A stretch of DNA of 34,491 nt from Streptomyces sp. sk2.1 (lineage in GTDB: Bacteria > Actinomycetota > Actinomycetes > Streptomycetales > Streptomycetaceae), in contig NZ_RDBO01000020.1 of assembly GCF_008120935.1 (NCBI RefSeq), forward strand, positions 1,360,797 through 1,395,287, given 5' to 3'. This document shows, piece after piece, positions 27,656 through 34,491 of this stretch. Each line of letters begins with the position of its first letter. Position 1 is the first letter of the stretch. The position numbers and the translations under genes are program-made. Below the pieces are notes generated by a model, which worked only from the letters and a program-made list of their open reading frames with translations, ran no database searches and had not been told where the DNA came from.

Positions 27656-29035
27656 GTGACACACCCGCCGACCGTGCGCACCGCGCCGGAGGAGGCACGG
27701 GCGCAACCGTCCGTGCCCGTGACCGCCCCCGGACCGGGCCGGCGCGCGCCCTGGTCCGCGGCGACCGACCGGATGCGGGCCGCCGCCACGACCGAGCCGG
27801 GCAGGCTCCGGGTCATCGGGGCCGTACTGGCCCTGCTCGTCGTCGCGTTCGGGGGCGTGACGGTGCTGGAGGTCCAGGACCGGGCGGGGTCCGCCAACGA
27901 CGTGGTGGAGCACAGCCAGCCGCTGAGCAGCCACGCAGCCGACATCTTCCAGTCCCTGGCCGCCGCCGACGCCGCGGTGACCGAGGGCTTCCTGGCCGGG
28001 CGGCAGGAACCCGCCGGTACCCGCAAGGATTACGACGAGGCCATCGGCAACACGTACAAGTGGCTGCAGGCCGCGGCGAGCGACACGAGCGCGTCGCGGG
28101 AGTCCAAGAAGCAGATCACCAAGCTCTACGAGGGACTTCCCCGGTACGTGCAGCTGGTCGAGCGGGCCCGCGACAACAACCGCCAGGGCTTCCCGCTGGG
28201 CGGCGCGTACCTCCGTTACGCGAACGACCAGATGACCGGGAAGCTGCTGCCGGCCGCCGAGCTCCTGTACGGGGCGGAGACCGAGCGGCTCGGCCGGGAC
28301 CGCGACGAAGCCCGGAGCTGGCCGTTCCTCTCGACCGGGCTGGGCCTCGTGGCCCTGGGCGCGCTGTACTGGGCGCAGCGCCGCGACTGCCGCAGGACGA
28401 ACCGGGTCTTCAACCGCGGACTGCTCGTCGCGACCGCCGCCTCCACCGTCGTCCTGCTGTGGCTGGTCGCGGGACACACGGTGGCCAGGTCCGAACTGCG
28501 CGACGCCGACGTGCACGGGCAGCAGTCCCTGGACGTGCTCAACACCGCGCGGATCAGCTCCCTGAAGGCGCGCGCCGACGAGAACCTCGCGCTGGTGGCC
28601 CGCGGCTCGGTACTCACCCCGCAGGGCAAGGACAAGTACGAGACGGACTTCACCACCGGTATGGCAGAACTCGACGAGCAGCTGAGGAAAGCCGAAAAGC
28701 TCGCCGAGGACACCGAGGGGAGAACCCCGGTGGGCAAGGCGCTCGCCGCCACCGAGGAGTGGAACCGGATTCACGAGGCCGCCCGCGAGAGCGAGAACGC
28801 GGGCGACTACGCGGGCGCGCGGCAGAAGATCGACCAGTCGAAGGCGTCGTCGTACAAGCAGGTGGGCGACACGCTGGAGACCGCGCGCAAGTACGAGGAG
28901 GGGCAGTTCCGGGAGGCCGCGAAGAACGGGCGCGGAGCACTGTCGCTGCTGCCGTTCGGGGCGGCCCTGCTCGCCCTGCTGGGGGCGGGCGCCGCGATCG
29001 CCGGTGTCAACCGCAGGGTCTCGGAGTACCGGTGA
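27656..29035 (+). CDS. GlnX-like four-helix membrane protein
   Basis: A 459-residue membrane protein. I chose GTG 27656 with GGAGG at 27647-27651. Hydrophobic segments lie at about 51-73 (VIGAVLALLVVAFGGVTVL), 221-240, 256-277 (LLVATAASTVVLLWLVAG) and 430-450 (LLPFGAALLALLGAGAAIAG). Two soluble regions of about 150 residues each, rich in charged helices, separate helices 1-2 and 3-4. With both tails inside, both regions would face outward. Its position directly before a GlnH-like binding protein and a PknG-like kinase matches mycobacterial glnX, whose product relays ligand binding by GlnH across the membrane to PknG. Sequence resemblance to GlnX is by architecture and context only. It is the first gene of a likely five-gene operon. 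Confidence 0.75.
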   Translation: MTHPPTVRTAPEEARAQPSVPVTAPGPGRRAPWSAATDRMRAAATTEPGRLRVIGAVLALLVVAFGGVTVLEVQDRAGSANDVVEHSQPLSSHAADIFQSLAAADAAVTEGFLAGRQEPAGTRKDYDEAIGNTYKWLQAAASDTSASRESKKQITKLYEGLPRYVQLVERARDNNRQGFPLGGAYLRYANDQMTGKLLPAAELLYGAETERLGRDRDEARSWPFLSTGLGLVALGALYWAQRRDCRRTNRVFNRGLLVATAASTVVLLWLVAGHTVARSELRDADVHGQQSLDVLNTARISSLKARADENLALVARGSVLTPQGKDKYETDFTTGMAELDEQLRKAEKLAEDTEGRTPVGKALAATEEWNRIHEAARESENAGDYAGARQKIDQSKASSYKQVGDTLETARKYEEGQFREAAKNGRGALSLLPFGAALLALLGAGAAIAGVNRRVSEYR

Positions 29036-29046
29036 GAGGGGGAGCG

Positions 29047-30099
29047 ATGACCAGGAAACGCACGACGGGCAACGCCGTCGGCAGGCTGCGCGGCTGGGGC
29101 GGTGTGACGGGCATGGCCGCGGCCTGCGCGGTGACGGCCTCGTTCACGCTGCTGCCGCTCTTCCTCAGCGGTTCCGGCGCGGCCGCCGACGCCTCCGGCC
29201 GGGTCCCGGGAACGACGGCGACGACGCACGTGACGCAGACCCGGGCCGCCGACTGCACGACGGACCCCTGGGCGGGCGTCTCCCCGGCCGGCGCGACCGA
29301 CGACAAGCTGGAGGAGATCCGGGAGCGCGGCCACCTGATCGTGGGCGTCGACCAGAACAGCCTCTTCTGGGCGTCCCGCGACCCGGAGAGCGAAGAGAAC
29401 GAGATCGTGGGCTTCGACATCGATCTGGCCCGGGCCATCGCCGCGGACATCCTGCCCGACGTGGCCGAGGAGAAGAGGGTGGTCTTCCGGGTCATCTCCA
29501 CCCGCGACCGGGAGGGCATGCTGCAGAACGACGCCATCGACCTCGTGGTCCGTACGATGTCGATCAACTGCGAGAAGAAGGTCTCCTTCTCCCACCCCTA
29601 CTTCGAGGCCGCACAGCGGATCATCGCCGCGAAGGACGACGGGGGGATCGACGGACTCAATTCCCTGGCCCGCAAGCGGGTGTGCACCGCCGACGGCTCC
29701 ACCGCCCGCACGGAGCTGAAGAAGAGGGCGCCCGACGCGATCCAGGACCCCGGGCAGACCGGCCGCAAGGAGGACGAGAGCCGGCTCCACGTCCCCAACC
29801 AGCTGGACTGCCTGGTGCGGCTGCAGCTCGGCGAGGTCGACGCCGTGGTCACGGACGACGCGCTCGCGGCCGCGCAGGTCGCCCAGGACCCGGCGATCGA
29901 GTTCAAGGGCGACCCGTTCGCCGAGGAGTACTACGGCGTGGCGGCCAAGGAGGGCGCGACCGGCCTGGTGGCCCGCGTCAACCGGGTACTGGCCGACTAC
30001 ATCGAGGACGGCCGTTGGACGGACTCGTACGAGAAGTGGCTGGAGGAGAAGCTGCCCGGCAAGAAGCCGCCCGTGAAGCCCACGTCCGACGCCGGCTGA
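29047..30099 (+). CDS. GlnH-like extracytoplasmic amino-acid-binding protein
   Basis: A 350-residue family-3 solute-binding protein. After an N-terminal hydrophobic segment (about 20-41, ACAVTASFTLLPLFL) and a Thr/Ala linker, the binding domain starts IRERGHLIVGVDQNSLFWAS. It carries the family signature VGFDIDLARAIAADIL and continues DLVVRTMSINCEKKVSFSHPYF and DAVVTDDALAAAQ. This is the glutamate/aspartate-binding type. No ABC permease or ATPase is adjacent, so signalling is more likely than transport. I see no lipobox, unlike mycobacterial GlnH, so it may be anchored by its N-terminal helix or released by signal peptidase I. It starts 11 nt after the GlnX-like gene behind a GGGGGAG ribosome site. 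Confidence 0.87.
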   Translation: MTRKRTTGNAVGRLRGWGGVTGMAAACAVTASFTLLPLFLSGSGAAADASGRVPGTTATTHVTQTRAADCTTDPWAGVSPAGATDDKLEEIRERGHLIVGVDQNSLFWASRDPESEENEIVGFDIDLARAIAADILPDVAEEKRVVFRVISTRDREGMLQNDAIDLVVRTMSINCEKKVSFSHPYFEAAQRIIAAKDDGGIDGLNSLARKRVCTADGSTARTELKKRAPDAIQDPGQTGRKEDESRLHVPNQLDCLVRLQLGEVDAVVTDDALAAAQVAQDPAIEFKGDPFAEEYYGVAAKEGATGLVARVNRVLADYIEDGRWTDSYEKWLEEKLPGKKPPVKPTSDAG

Positions 30100-30164
30100 C
30101 CGCACTGCCCGGTGCCGGGCGGCGCGACGGGGCAGACGTTATCGAGAAGGGCACTGGTGCCGGG

Positions 30165-30200
30165 CGTTCCGGGCCGTGTGCGAGTCCTCGGCCCGGAACG
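30165..30200 (+). terminator. Internal hairpin in the glnH-coiled-coil gap
   Basis: Perfect 11-bp stem (30165-30175 with 30190-30200) and a 14-nt loop in the 162-bp gap before the next gene. It may be a partial terminator or an mRNA-processing hairpin that sets different levels for the two halves of the operon. Confidence 0.5.
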
Positions 30201-30261
30201 ACGGGGCGGTGGCACTGAACCTGCCGGGCCCGTCCCGGCAGGAGGAGCGGAGAGGTGATCG

Positions 30262-31587
30262 ATGGGCGTCGCGGGCCCCTTCCCCGACTACGCGGCCAGG
30301 CCCCCCGGCCCGGTCCTGGACCGGGACGAGGCGGACCGTGCGCTGGCCCGGCTCGGCGCGGAGCACGAGGCGATCGAGACCTCGCTCCTCGCCCTGCAGG
30401 ACCATGCGGGCCGTCGGCTCCTGGAGGGCGCCGACCTGAGCGGTGTCACCAGGGAGCGCTGGGCCTCCACCGAACAGGCGATCACGCTGCTGTGGGGGTA
30501 CTTCGACGCGTACACCGGAGCACTCGCCCGGGCGCGCGCGGTGCGGGCCCGCCGTCGCCATCCCAACCGGGACGACCTGATGGCCCTCACCGATCTGCTG
30601 CGCGGCCAGAGCGTCACCGTCGCGCACGCGGCGGCCCGCCCCGATCCGTCGATCGCCGGCCCGGCCAGGCTCTCCGAGCGGTTCACGCTGGAGGAGCTGG
30701 TCGCCCGGATGAACGAGCTGTACGCCCGTTCGCTGGACATGGTCGTCGCCTCCGACTCCGTGTGGTCCGCGCTGCCCGCCCGCATAGACCTGCTCGCCGC
30801 CGAGTTGCACCGCACCCGTTCGCTGGCGCACTCCGTGGGGGTGCGGCCCGGTGAGCATCCGGCGGGCGACGAACTGGAGGCGATCACCCAGGAGCTGGTT
30901 ACGCTCCGGGTGCAGGTGGTCTCCGACCCGCTCGCGTTCTGGCTGTCGGGTCCGGGCAGTTCGGCGCCCGGCGGCGGCCGTCCCGACACGGCGCGCTACG
31001 ACCGGGCGGCCCGTGCCCTGGACGACGTGCGCCGCGAGATCGAGGCGGTGCTCGCGGTCCGGCAGGACGCCGAGCAGCGGCTGGTCCAGCTGCGCGACGT
31101 CCTCTCCCGCGCGGACCGCACCCTGGCCGAGGCCCGTGCGGCGCGCGGCGAGGTGCTGGCGAAGATCGCCGCCACCGAGGTGCCCGCGGTCAGCGGCCCG
31201 GCGACCGTGCTCCAGGAGCGGCTGGTCGCCGCGTCGGAGTACCGCAGGCACGCCCAGTGGCACCGGCTCTCGCCGCTCCTGGAGACGCTGGAGCGCGAGG
31301 CCGAGGAGGAGCTGTTGCGGGCCCGGGAGTCGCTGACCGCGGTCACCGCCCCGCTGGCCGTGCGGGCGGAACTGCGCGGCAGACTCGACGCGTACAAGGC
31401 GAAGGTGGCCCGGCACGGCCTGGCCGAGGACCCGCTGCTGATCGAGCGGTACGACGCGGCGCGCCGGATGCTGTGGAGCGCGCCGTGCGATCTGCGGGTG
31501 GCCGGGCAGGCGGTGCTGCGCTACCAGGAGGCGGCGGCCGAGCTGCTGTCCCAGCGCGGGACACCGGGATCGGAGGGCCGGCGATGA
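30262..31587 (+). CDS. Coiled-coil cytoplasmic protein of unknown function
   Basis: A 441-residue soluble protein without signal peptide, membrane helix or recognisable catalytic motif. It is almost entirely alpha-helical and rich in Ala, Arg, Glu and Leu. Heptad-like stretches occur around 240-310 (RYDRAARALDDVRREIEAVL, then AEQRLVQLRDVLSRADRTL) and again near 340-370. An Ala/Gly-poor N-terminal helix bundle includes TEQAITLLWGYFDAYTGAL. ATG 30262 has GAGAGG 6 nt upstream. It lies between the GlnH-like and PknG-like genes, ending 58 nt before the kinase, so it may be a scaffold or substrate of that kinase. I do not recognise the family and infer no activity. Confidence 0.8.
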   Translation: MGVAGPFPDYAARPPGPVLDRDEADRALARLGAEHEAIETSLLALQDHAGRRLLEGADLSGVTRERWASTEQAITLLWGYFDAYTGALARARAVRARRRHPNRDDLMALTDLLRGQSVTVAHAAARPDPSIAGPARLSERFTLEELVARMNELYARSLDMVVASDSVWSALPARIDLLAAELHRTRSLAHSVGVRPGEHPAGDELEAITQELVTLRVQVVSDPLAFWLSGPGSSAPGGGRPDTARYDRAARALDDVRREIEAVLAVRQDAEQRLVQLRDVLSRADRTLAEARAARGEVLAKIAATEVPAVSGPATVLQERLVAASEYRRHAQWHRLSPLLETLEREAEEELLRARESLTAVTAPLAVRAELRGRLDAYKAKVARHGLAEDPLLIERYDAARRMLWSAPCDLRVAGQAVLRYQEAAAELLSQRGTPGSEGRR

Positions 31588-31645
31588 GCGCCGGTGTGCA
31601 CAGGACGCAGGAGCCGTCGCGGCGGCGGGGCGAGCAGGGGGACCG

Positions 31646-34186
31646 ATGATGAGTACGAAGTGCCAGCGCCCCGCGTGCGAGGGCAGTTACGAGGACATGG
31701 GCGGCGGTGAGCTGTACTGCGACACCTGCGGTCTGGCCCCGGTCGTCTCGCCCGACGGGATGGTGAGTTCGCCGGCCACCGGGATCACGGCCGGCGGTGC
31801 GAGCGGTCGCGGCGGCTCCGGTTCGTCGTCCTCCTCGCGGTCCTCCCGCTCGTCCCGTTCGTCGTCCTCGCGGCGTTCGGTGTCGGGGCGGCTCTCGCAC
31901 GGGGTGTCCGGCTCCGCCACGTCCCCGTCGGTTTCGGTGCGTGCCTCCGGCGCGTCGTCGAGCGCGTCCTCCCGGGGCCGGCTGGGCGTGGGCCTGGTCG
32001 AGGTGCCGGACGTGCCGCGCCCCGATCCGCGCTCCGCGGTGATGGAGAACCCGGAGGTGCCGGAGCGGAAGCGGTTCTGCTCGCGCTCCGACTGCGGGGC
32101 GCCGGTGGGCCGGTCCCGCGGCGACCGGGTGGGCCGTACGGAAGGGTTCTGCACCAAGTGCGGCCACCCGTACTCCTTCGTGCCCAAGCTCCGCGGGGGC
32201 GACATCGTGCATGGCCAGTACGAGGTGGCGGGCTGTCTGGCGCACGGCGGGCTCGGCTGGGTCTACCTCGCGGTCGACCGCGCGGTCTCCGACCGCTGGG
32301 TGGTGCTCAAGGGCCTGCTCGACACCGGTGACCAGGACGCCATGGAGGTCGCGATCTCCGAGCGCCGCTTCCTCGCCGAGATCGAGCACTCCAACATCGT
32401 CCGGATCTACAACTTCGTCGAGCACCTCGACCAGCGCACCGGCTCGCTCGACGGCTACATCGTGATGGAGTACGTCGGCGGCAAGTCGCTCAAGGACATC
32501 GCGAACGAGCGCCGCACCACCGACGGGAAGCGCGACCCGCTGCCGGTCGAGCAGGCGTGCGCGTACGGCATCGAGGCGCTGGAGGCGCTCGGCCACCTGC
32601 ACAGCCGCAACCTGCTGTACTGCGACTTCAAGGTCGACAACGCGATCCAGACCGAGGACCAGCTGAAGCTGATCGACATGGGCGCGGTGCGTAGGATGGA
32701 CGACGAGGATTCGGCCATCTACGGCACGGTGGGGTACCAGGCGCCGGAGGTCGCGGAGGTCGGCCCGTCGGTCGCCTCCGACCTGTACACGGTCGCCCGG
32801 ACGCTCGCGGTGCTCAGCTTCGACTTCCAGGGCTACACCAACGTCTTCGTGGACTCGTTGCCGGAACCGGAGCACATCGAGGTGTTCCGGACCTACGAGT
32901 CGTTCTACCGGCTGCTGGTGCGGGCCACCGACCCGGACCCGGCGCGGCGGTTCGCCTCGGCGGCGGAGATGGCGGAGCAGCTGACGGGCGTGCTGCGCGA
33001 GGTGGTGGCGTTGCAGACGGGGCGCCCGCGCCCGGCGCTTTCGACGCTGTTCGGCACGGAAGTGCGGGTCACGGACACCCAGTTGTTCCCCGAGCAGGTG
33101 GAGGACGTGTCGCGGCTCGGCGCCCGGCCCGCCGCCCCGGCGCGCTCCGGCCGGGGCGCGGCGGCGCTGCCGCCCGCCGGCGGCGCACCGGCCGCGATTC
33201 CGTCCCCCCGGAACCCGGCGTCCGCGGCACCGGCACACGTGCCGGCCGGCTCCCCGACGGCCGGGCTCGACGTGCGGTCCGCCTCGCTGGCGCTGCCCGT
33301 GCCCCGGGTCGACACGAGCGACCCCAACGCGGGTTTCCTCGCCGGTCTGATGGCCACCGCCCCCGCCGAACTGATCAACGCCCTGCAGTCCGTGCCCTCG
33401 GCCTCGCTGGAGACCCGGCTGCGCGAACTGCGCGCCCGTCTGGAGCTGGGCGAACTCGACTCGGCGGGGCGGATGCTGACGGAGCTGGAGCGGCGGCACC
33501 CGGACGACTGGCGGGTCGTGTGGTACCGCGGCGTCACCTCGCTGGTGACCGGTGACCACGAGAACGCGGCGCTCTCCTTCGACGCGGTGTACGACGCGTT
33601 CCCCGGCGAGCCGGCGCCCAAGCTGGCGCTGGGGGTCTGCGCGGAGGTCCTGGGCCAGCTGGACAACGCCGCCGAGTACTACCGGCTGGTGTGGACGGCC
33701 GACCCGGGCTTCGTGAGCGCCGCGTTCGGCCTGGCGCGGGTGCGGCTCGCCACCGGGAACCGGGTGGGGGGCGTCGAGGCGCTGGAGTCCGTGCCGGAGG
33801 CGTCGATCCACTGCACGGCCGCCCGGGTCGCCGCGGTGCGCGCCCGGTTGCGCGGCCGGTCCCCGGACGAACCGCTGCTCGCCGACCTGACGGCCGCGGC
33901 GGACCAGGTGTCGGGGCTGGCCGGGCTCGGCCTGGACGCGGTGCGCCGGGAGCAGTTGTCGGTCGAGGTCCTGGGCACGGCGCTGGACTGGGTGCTCTCC
34001 GGCGGCCCCGCCGCCGCCCCGGGGGCCGGGCCGGGGACGCTGCTCGGCAGTGAACTGGACGAGCGCGGCCTGCGTTTCGGGCTGGAACGCTCGTACCGGA
34101 TGCTCGCCCGGCTCGCTGAGCCCGGCGACGAGAGGATCGAACTGGTGGAACGGGCCAACCGCTTCCGCCCCCGGACGTGGGTGTGA
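31646..34186 (+). CDS. pknG: PknG-like serine/threonine protein kinase
   Basis: A soluble protein kinase of 846 residues resembling mycobacterial PknG, which controls glutamate/TCA metabolism by phosphorylating GarA. Domains in order: an N-terminal zinc-ribbon-like motif (Cys6, Cys11, Cys25, Cys28), a Ser/Arg-rich disordered linker (about 50-115), a rubredoxin-like module (Cys145, Cys150, Cys169, Cys172), the kinase domain (about 185-455) and TPR repeats (about 585-700 and beyond). Kinase landmarks are Lys222 in VVLKGLL, catalytic Asp327 in YCDFKVDN, metal-binding Asp344 in LIDMGAV and GTVGYQAPEV. As in PknG there is no HRD motif. The match VGPSVASDLYTVARTL to PknG is close. ATG 31646 (or 31649) has AGGGGGA about 5 nt upstream. 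Confidence 0.92.
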   Translation: MMSTKCQRPACEGSYEDMGGGELYCDTCGLAPVVSPDGMVSSPATGITAGGASGRGGSGSSSSSRSSRSSRSSSSRRSVSGRLSHGVSGSATSPSVSVRASGASSSASSRGRLGVGLVEVPDVPRPDPRSAVMENPEVPERKRFCSRSDCGAPVGRSRGDRVGRTEGFCTKCGHPYSFVPKLRGGDIVHGQYEVAGCLAHGGLGWVYLAVDRAVSDRWVVLKGLLDTGDQDAMEVAISERRFLAEIEHSNIVRIYNFVEHLDQRTGSLDGYIVMEYVGGKSLKDIANERRTTDGKRDPLPVEQACAYGIEALEALGHLHSRNLLYCDFKVDNAIQTEDQLKLIDMGAVRRMDDEDSAIYGTVGYQAPEVAEVGPSVASDLYTVARTLAVLSFDFQGYTNVFVDSLPEPEHIEVFRTYESFYRLLVRATDPDPARRFASAAEMAEQLTGVLREVVALQTGRPRPALSTLFGTEVRVTDTQLFPEQVEDVSRLGARPAAPARSGRGAAALPPAGGAPAAIPSPRNPASAAPAHVPAGSPTAGLDVRSASLALPVPRVDTSDPNAGFLAGLMATAPAELINALQSVPSASLETRLRELRARLELGELDSAGRMLTELERRHPDDWRVVWYRGVTSLVTGDHENAALSFDAVYDAFPGEPAPKLALGVCAEVLGQLDNAAEYYRLVWTADPGFVSAAFGLARVRLATGNRVGGVEALESVPEASIHCTAARVAAVRARLRGRSPDEPLLADLTAAADQVSGLAGLGLDAVRREQLSVEVLGTALDWVLSGGPAAAPGAGPGTLLGSELDERGLRFGLERSYRMLARLAEPGDERIELVERANRFRPRTWV

Positions 34187-34188
34187 AA

Positions 34189-34491
34189 ATGTCGCAGAAG
34201 CCCCAGCCCCAGAAGTCCCAGGAGACGGCCCTGTCACCGTGCCCCGGCTGCACCGAGCCGGTGGAGCCGGGGGACCTGTTCTGCGGTGCGTGCGGGTACG
34301 ACCTGTCGGCCGTGCCCGCCGCCCCGTCGGACCACCCGACGGTCGCCCTGGCCGTACCCGTGGCGGAGGGCGGCACGGCGGACGACGGTGCGGCGGAGAC
34401 CGCCCCGGACGCCCCGGACGCCGAGGAGGCCCGCCCCGCCGGAACCCCGGCCGATTCGGGCGACTTCGAGCTGGCCGCCCCCGCGGCGGGC
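34189..34491 (+). CDS. Zinc-ribbon protein, 3'-truncated by the window
   Basis: The ATG at 34189 begins 2 nt after the kinase stop, and the frame stays open to the end of the window (101 codons). After a Gln/Lys/Pro-rich start comes a short zinc ribbon, CPGCTEPVEPGDLFCGACG, and then an Ala/Pro/Glu/Asp-rich linker. In Streptomyces, genes after such kinases often encode PP2C phosphatase, FHA or VWA proteins with this kind of N-terminus, but no such domain is visible here yet. The tight spacing indicates coexpression with the kinase. Confidence 0.75.
   Translation, partial: MSQKPQPQKSQETALSPCPGCTEPVEPGDLFCGACGYDLSAVPAAPSDHPTVALAVPVAEGGTADDGAAETAPDAPDAEEARPAGTPADSGDFELAAPAAG

Noticed and set aside
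31343..34237. Minus-strand frame of 964 codons opposite the PknG-like kinase
   Set aside because: Antisense shadow; the plus strand has a full kinase domain and ribosome site.

Overview
The window is high-GC actinobacterial DNA, almost certainly Streptomyces. Third codon positions are nearly all G or C, GTG starts are common, AGGAG-type ribosome sites are frequent, and secreted proteins are long with alanine-rich signal peptides. From memory, gene content and order resemble the S. coelicolor region around SCO2637 to SCO2666. No rRNA, tRNA, CRISPR array, IS element or prophage was seen. Most genes look like conserved chromosomal core.

Layout. 1-1045: a possibly 5'-truncated AbiEi/DUF559-like protein. 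1272-4577: a large secreted subtilase. 4771-5799: aspartate-semialdehyde dehydrogenase, behind a 17-bp terminator hairpin. 5870-6434 (minus): a MazF-like toxin and ribbon-helix-helix antitoxin, divergent from aminopeptidase N (6535-9111). 9300-11418 (minus): allantoicase and a LysR regulator. 11617-11847 (minus): a small membrane protein. 12040-14470 (minus): 4-alpha-glucanotransferase malQ, interrupted by a perfect inverted repeat with 120-bp arms. 14486-14743 (minus): a small repeat protein in line with malQ. 15057-18083: a secreted GH84-like beta-N-acetylglucosaminidase. 18313-18849 (minus): an HNH endonuclease. 19238-20305: an MscS channel.

20529-27328 is a compact regulon that I recognise as csnR-csnEFG-csnH-csnK (chitosan-oligosaccharide uptake and use). 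A ROK repressor is followed by a binding protein, two permeases, a GH4 glycosidase and a BadF-type sugar kinase. A TTGACG-N17-TACGGT promoter precedes csnR, with a perfect AGGAAA-N-TTTCCT operator just downstream of it, and a strong hairpin closes the operon.

27656 to the window end looks like a Streptomyces version of the mycobacterial GlnX-GlnH-PknG amino-acid-sensing pathway. It contains a four-helix membrane protein, an extracytoplasmic amino-acid-binding protein, an unfamiliar coiled-coil protein, a PknG-type kinase with rubredoxin-like zinc and TPR modules, and the start of a zinc-ribbon protein cut by the window end.

The most notable observations are the palindrome that splits malQ (real rearrangement or assembly artefact), the 15-nt tandem repeats in the same gene, the Gln in place of the first GH84 catalytic Asp, and the expanded GlnX/GlnH/PknG locus with an uncharacterised coiled-coil partner.
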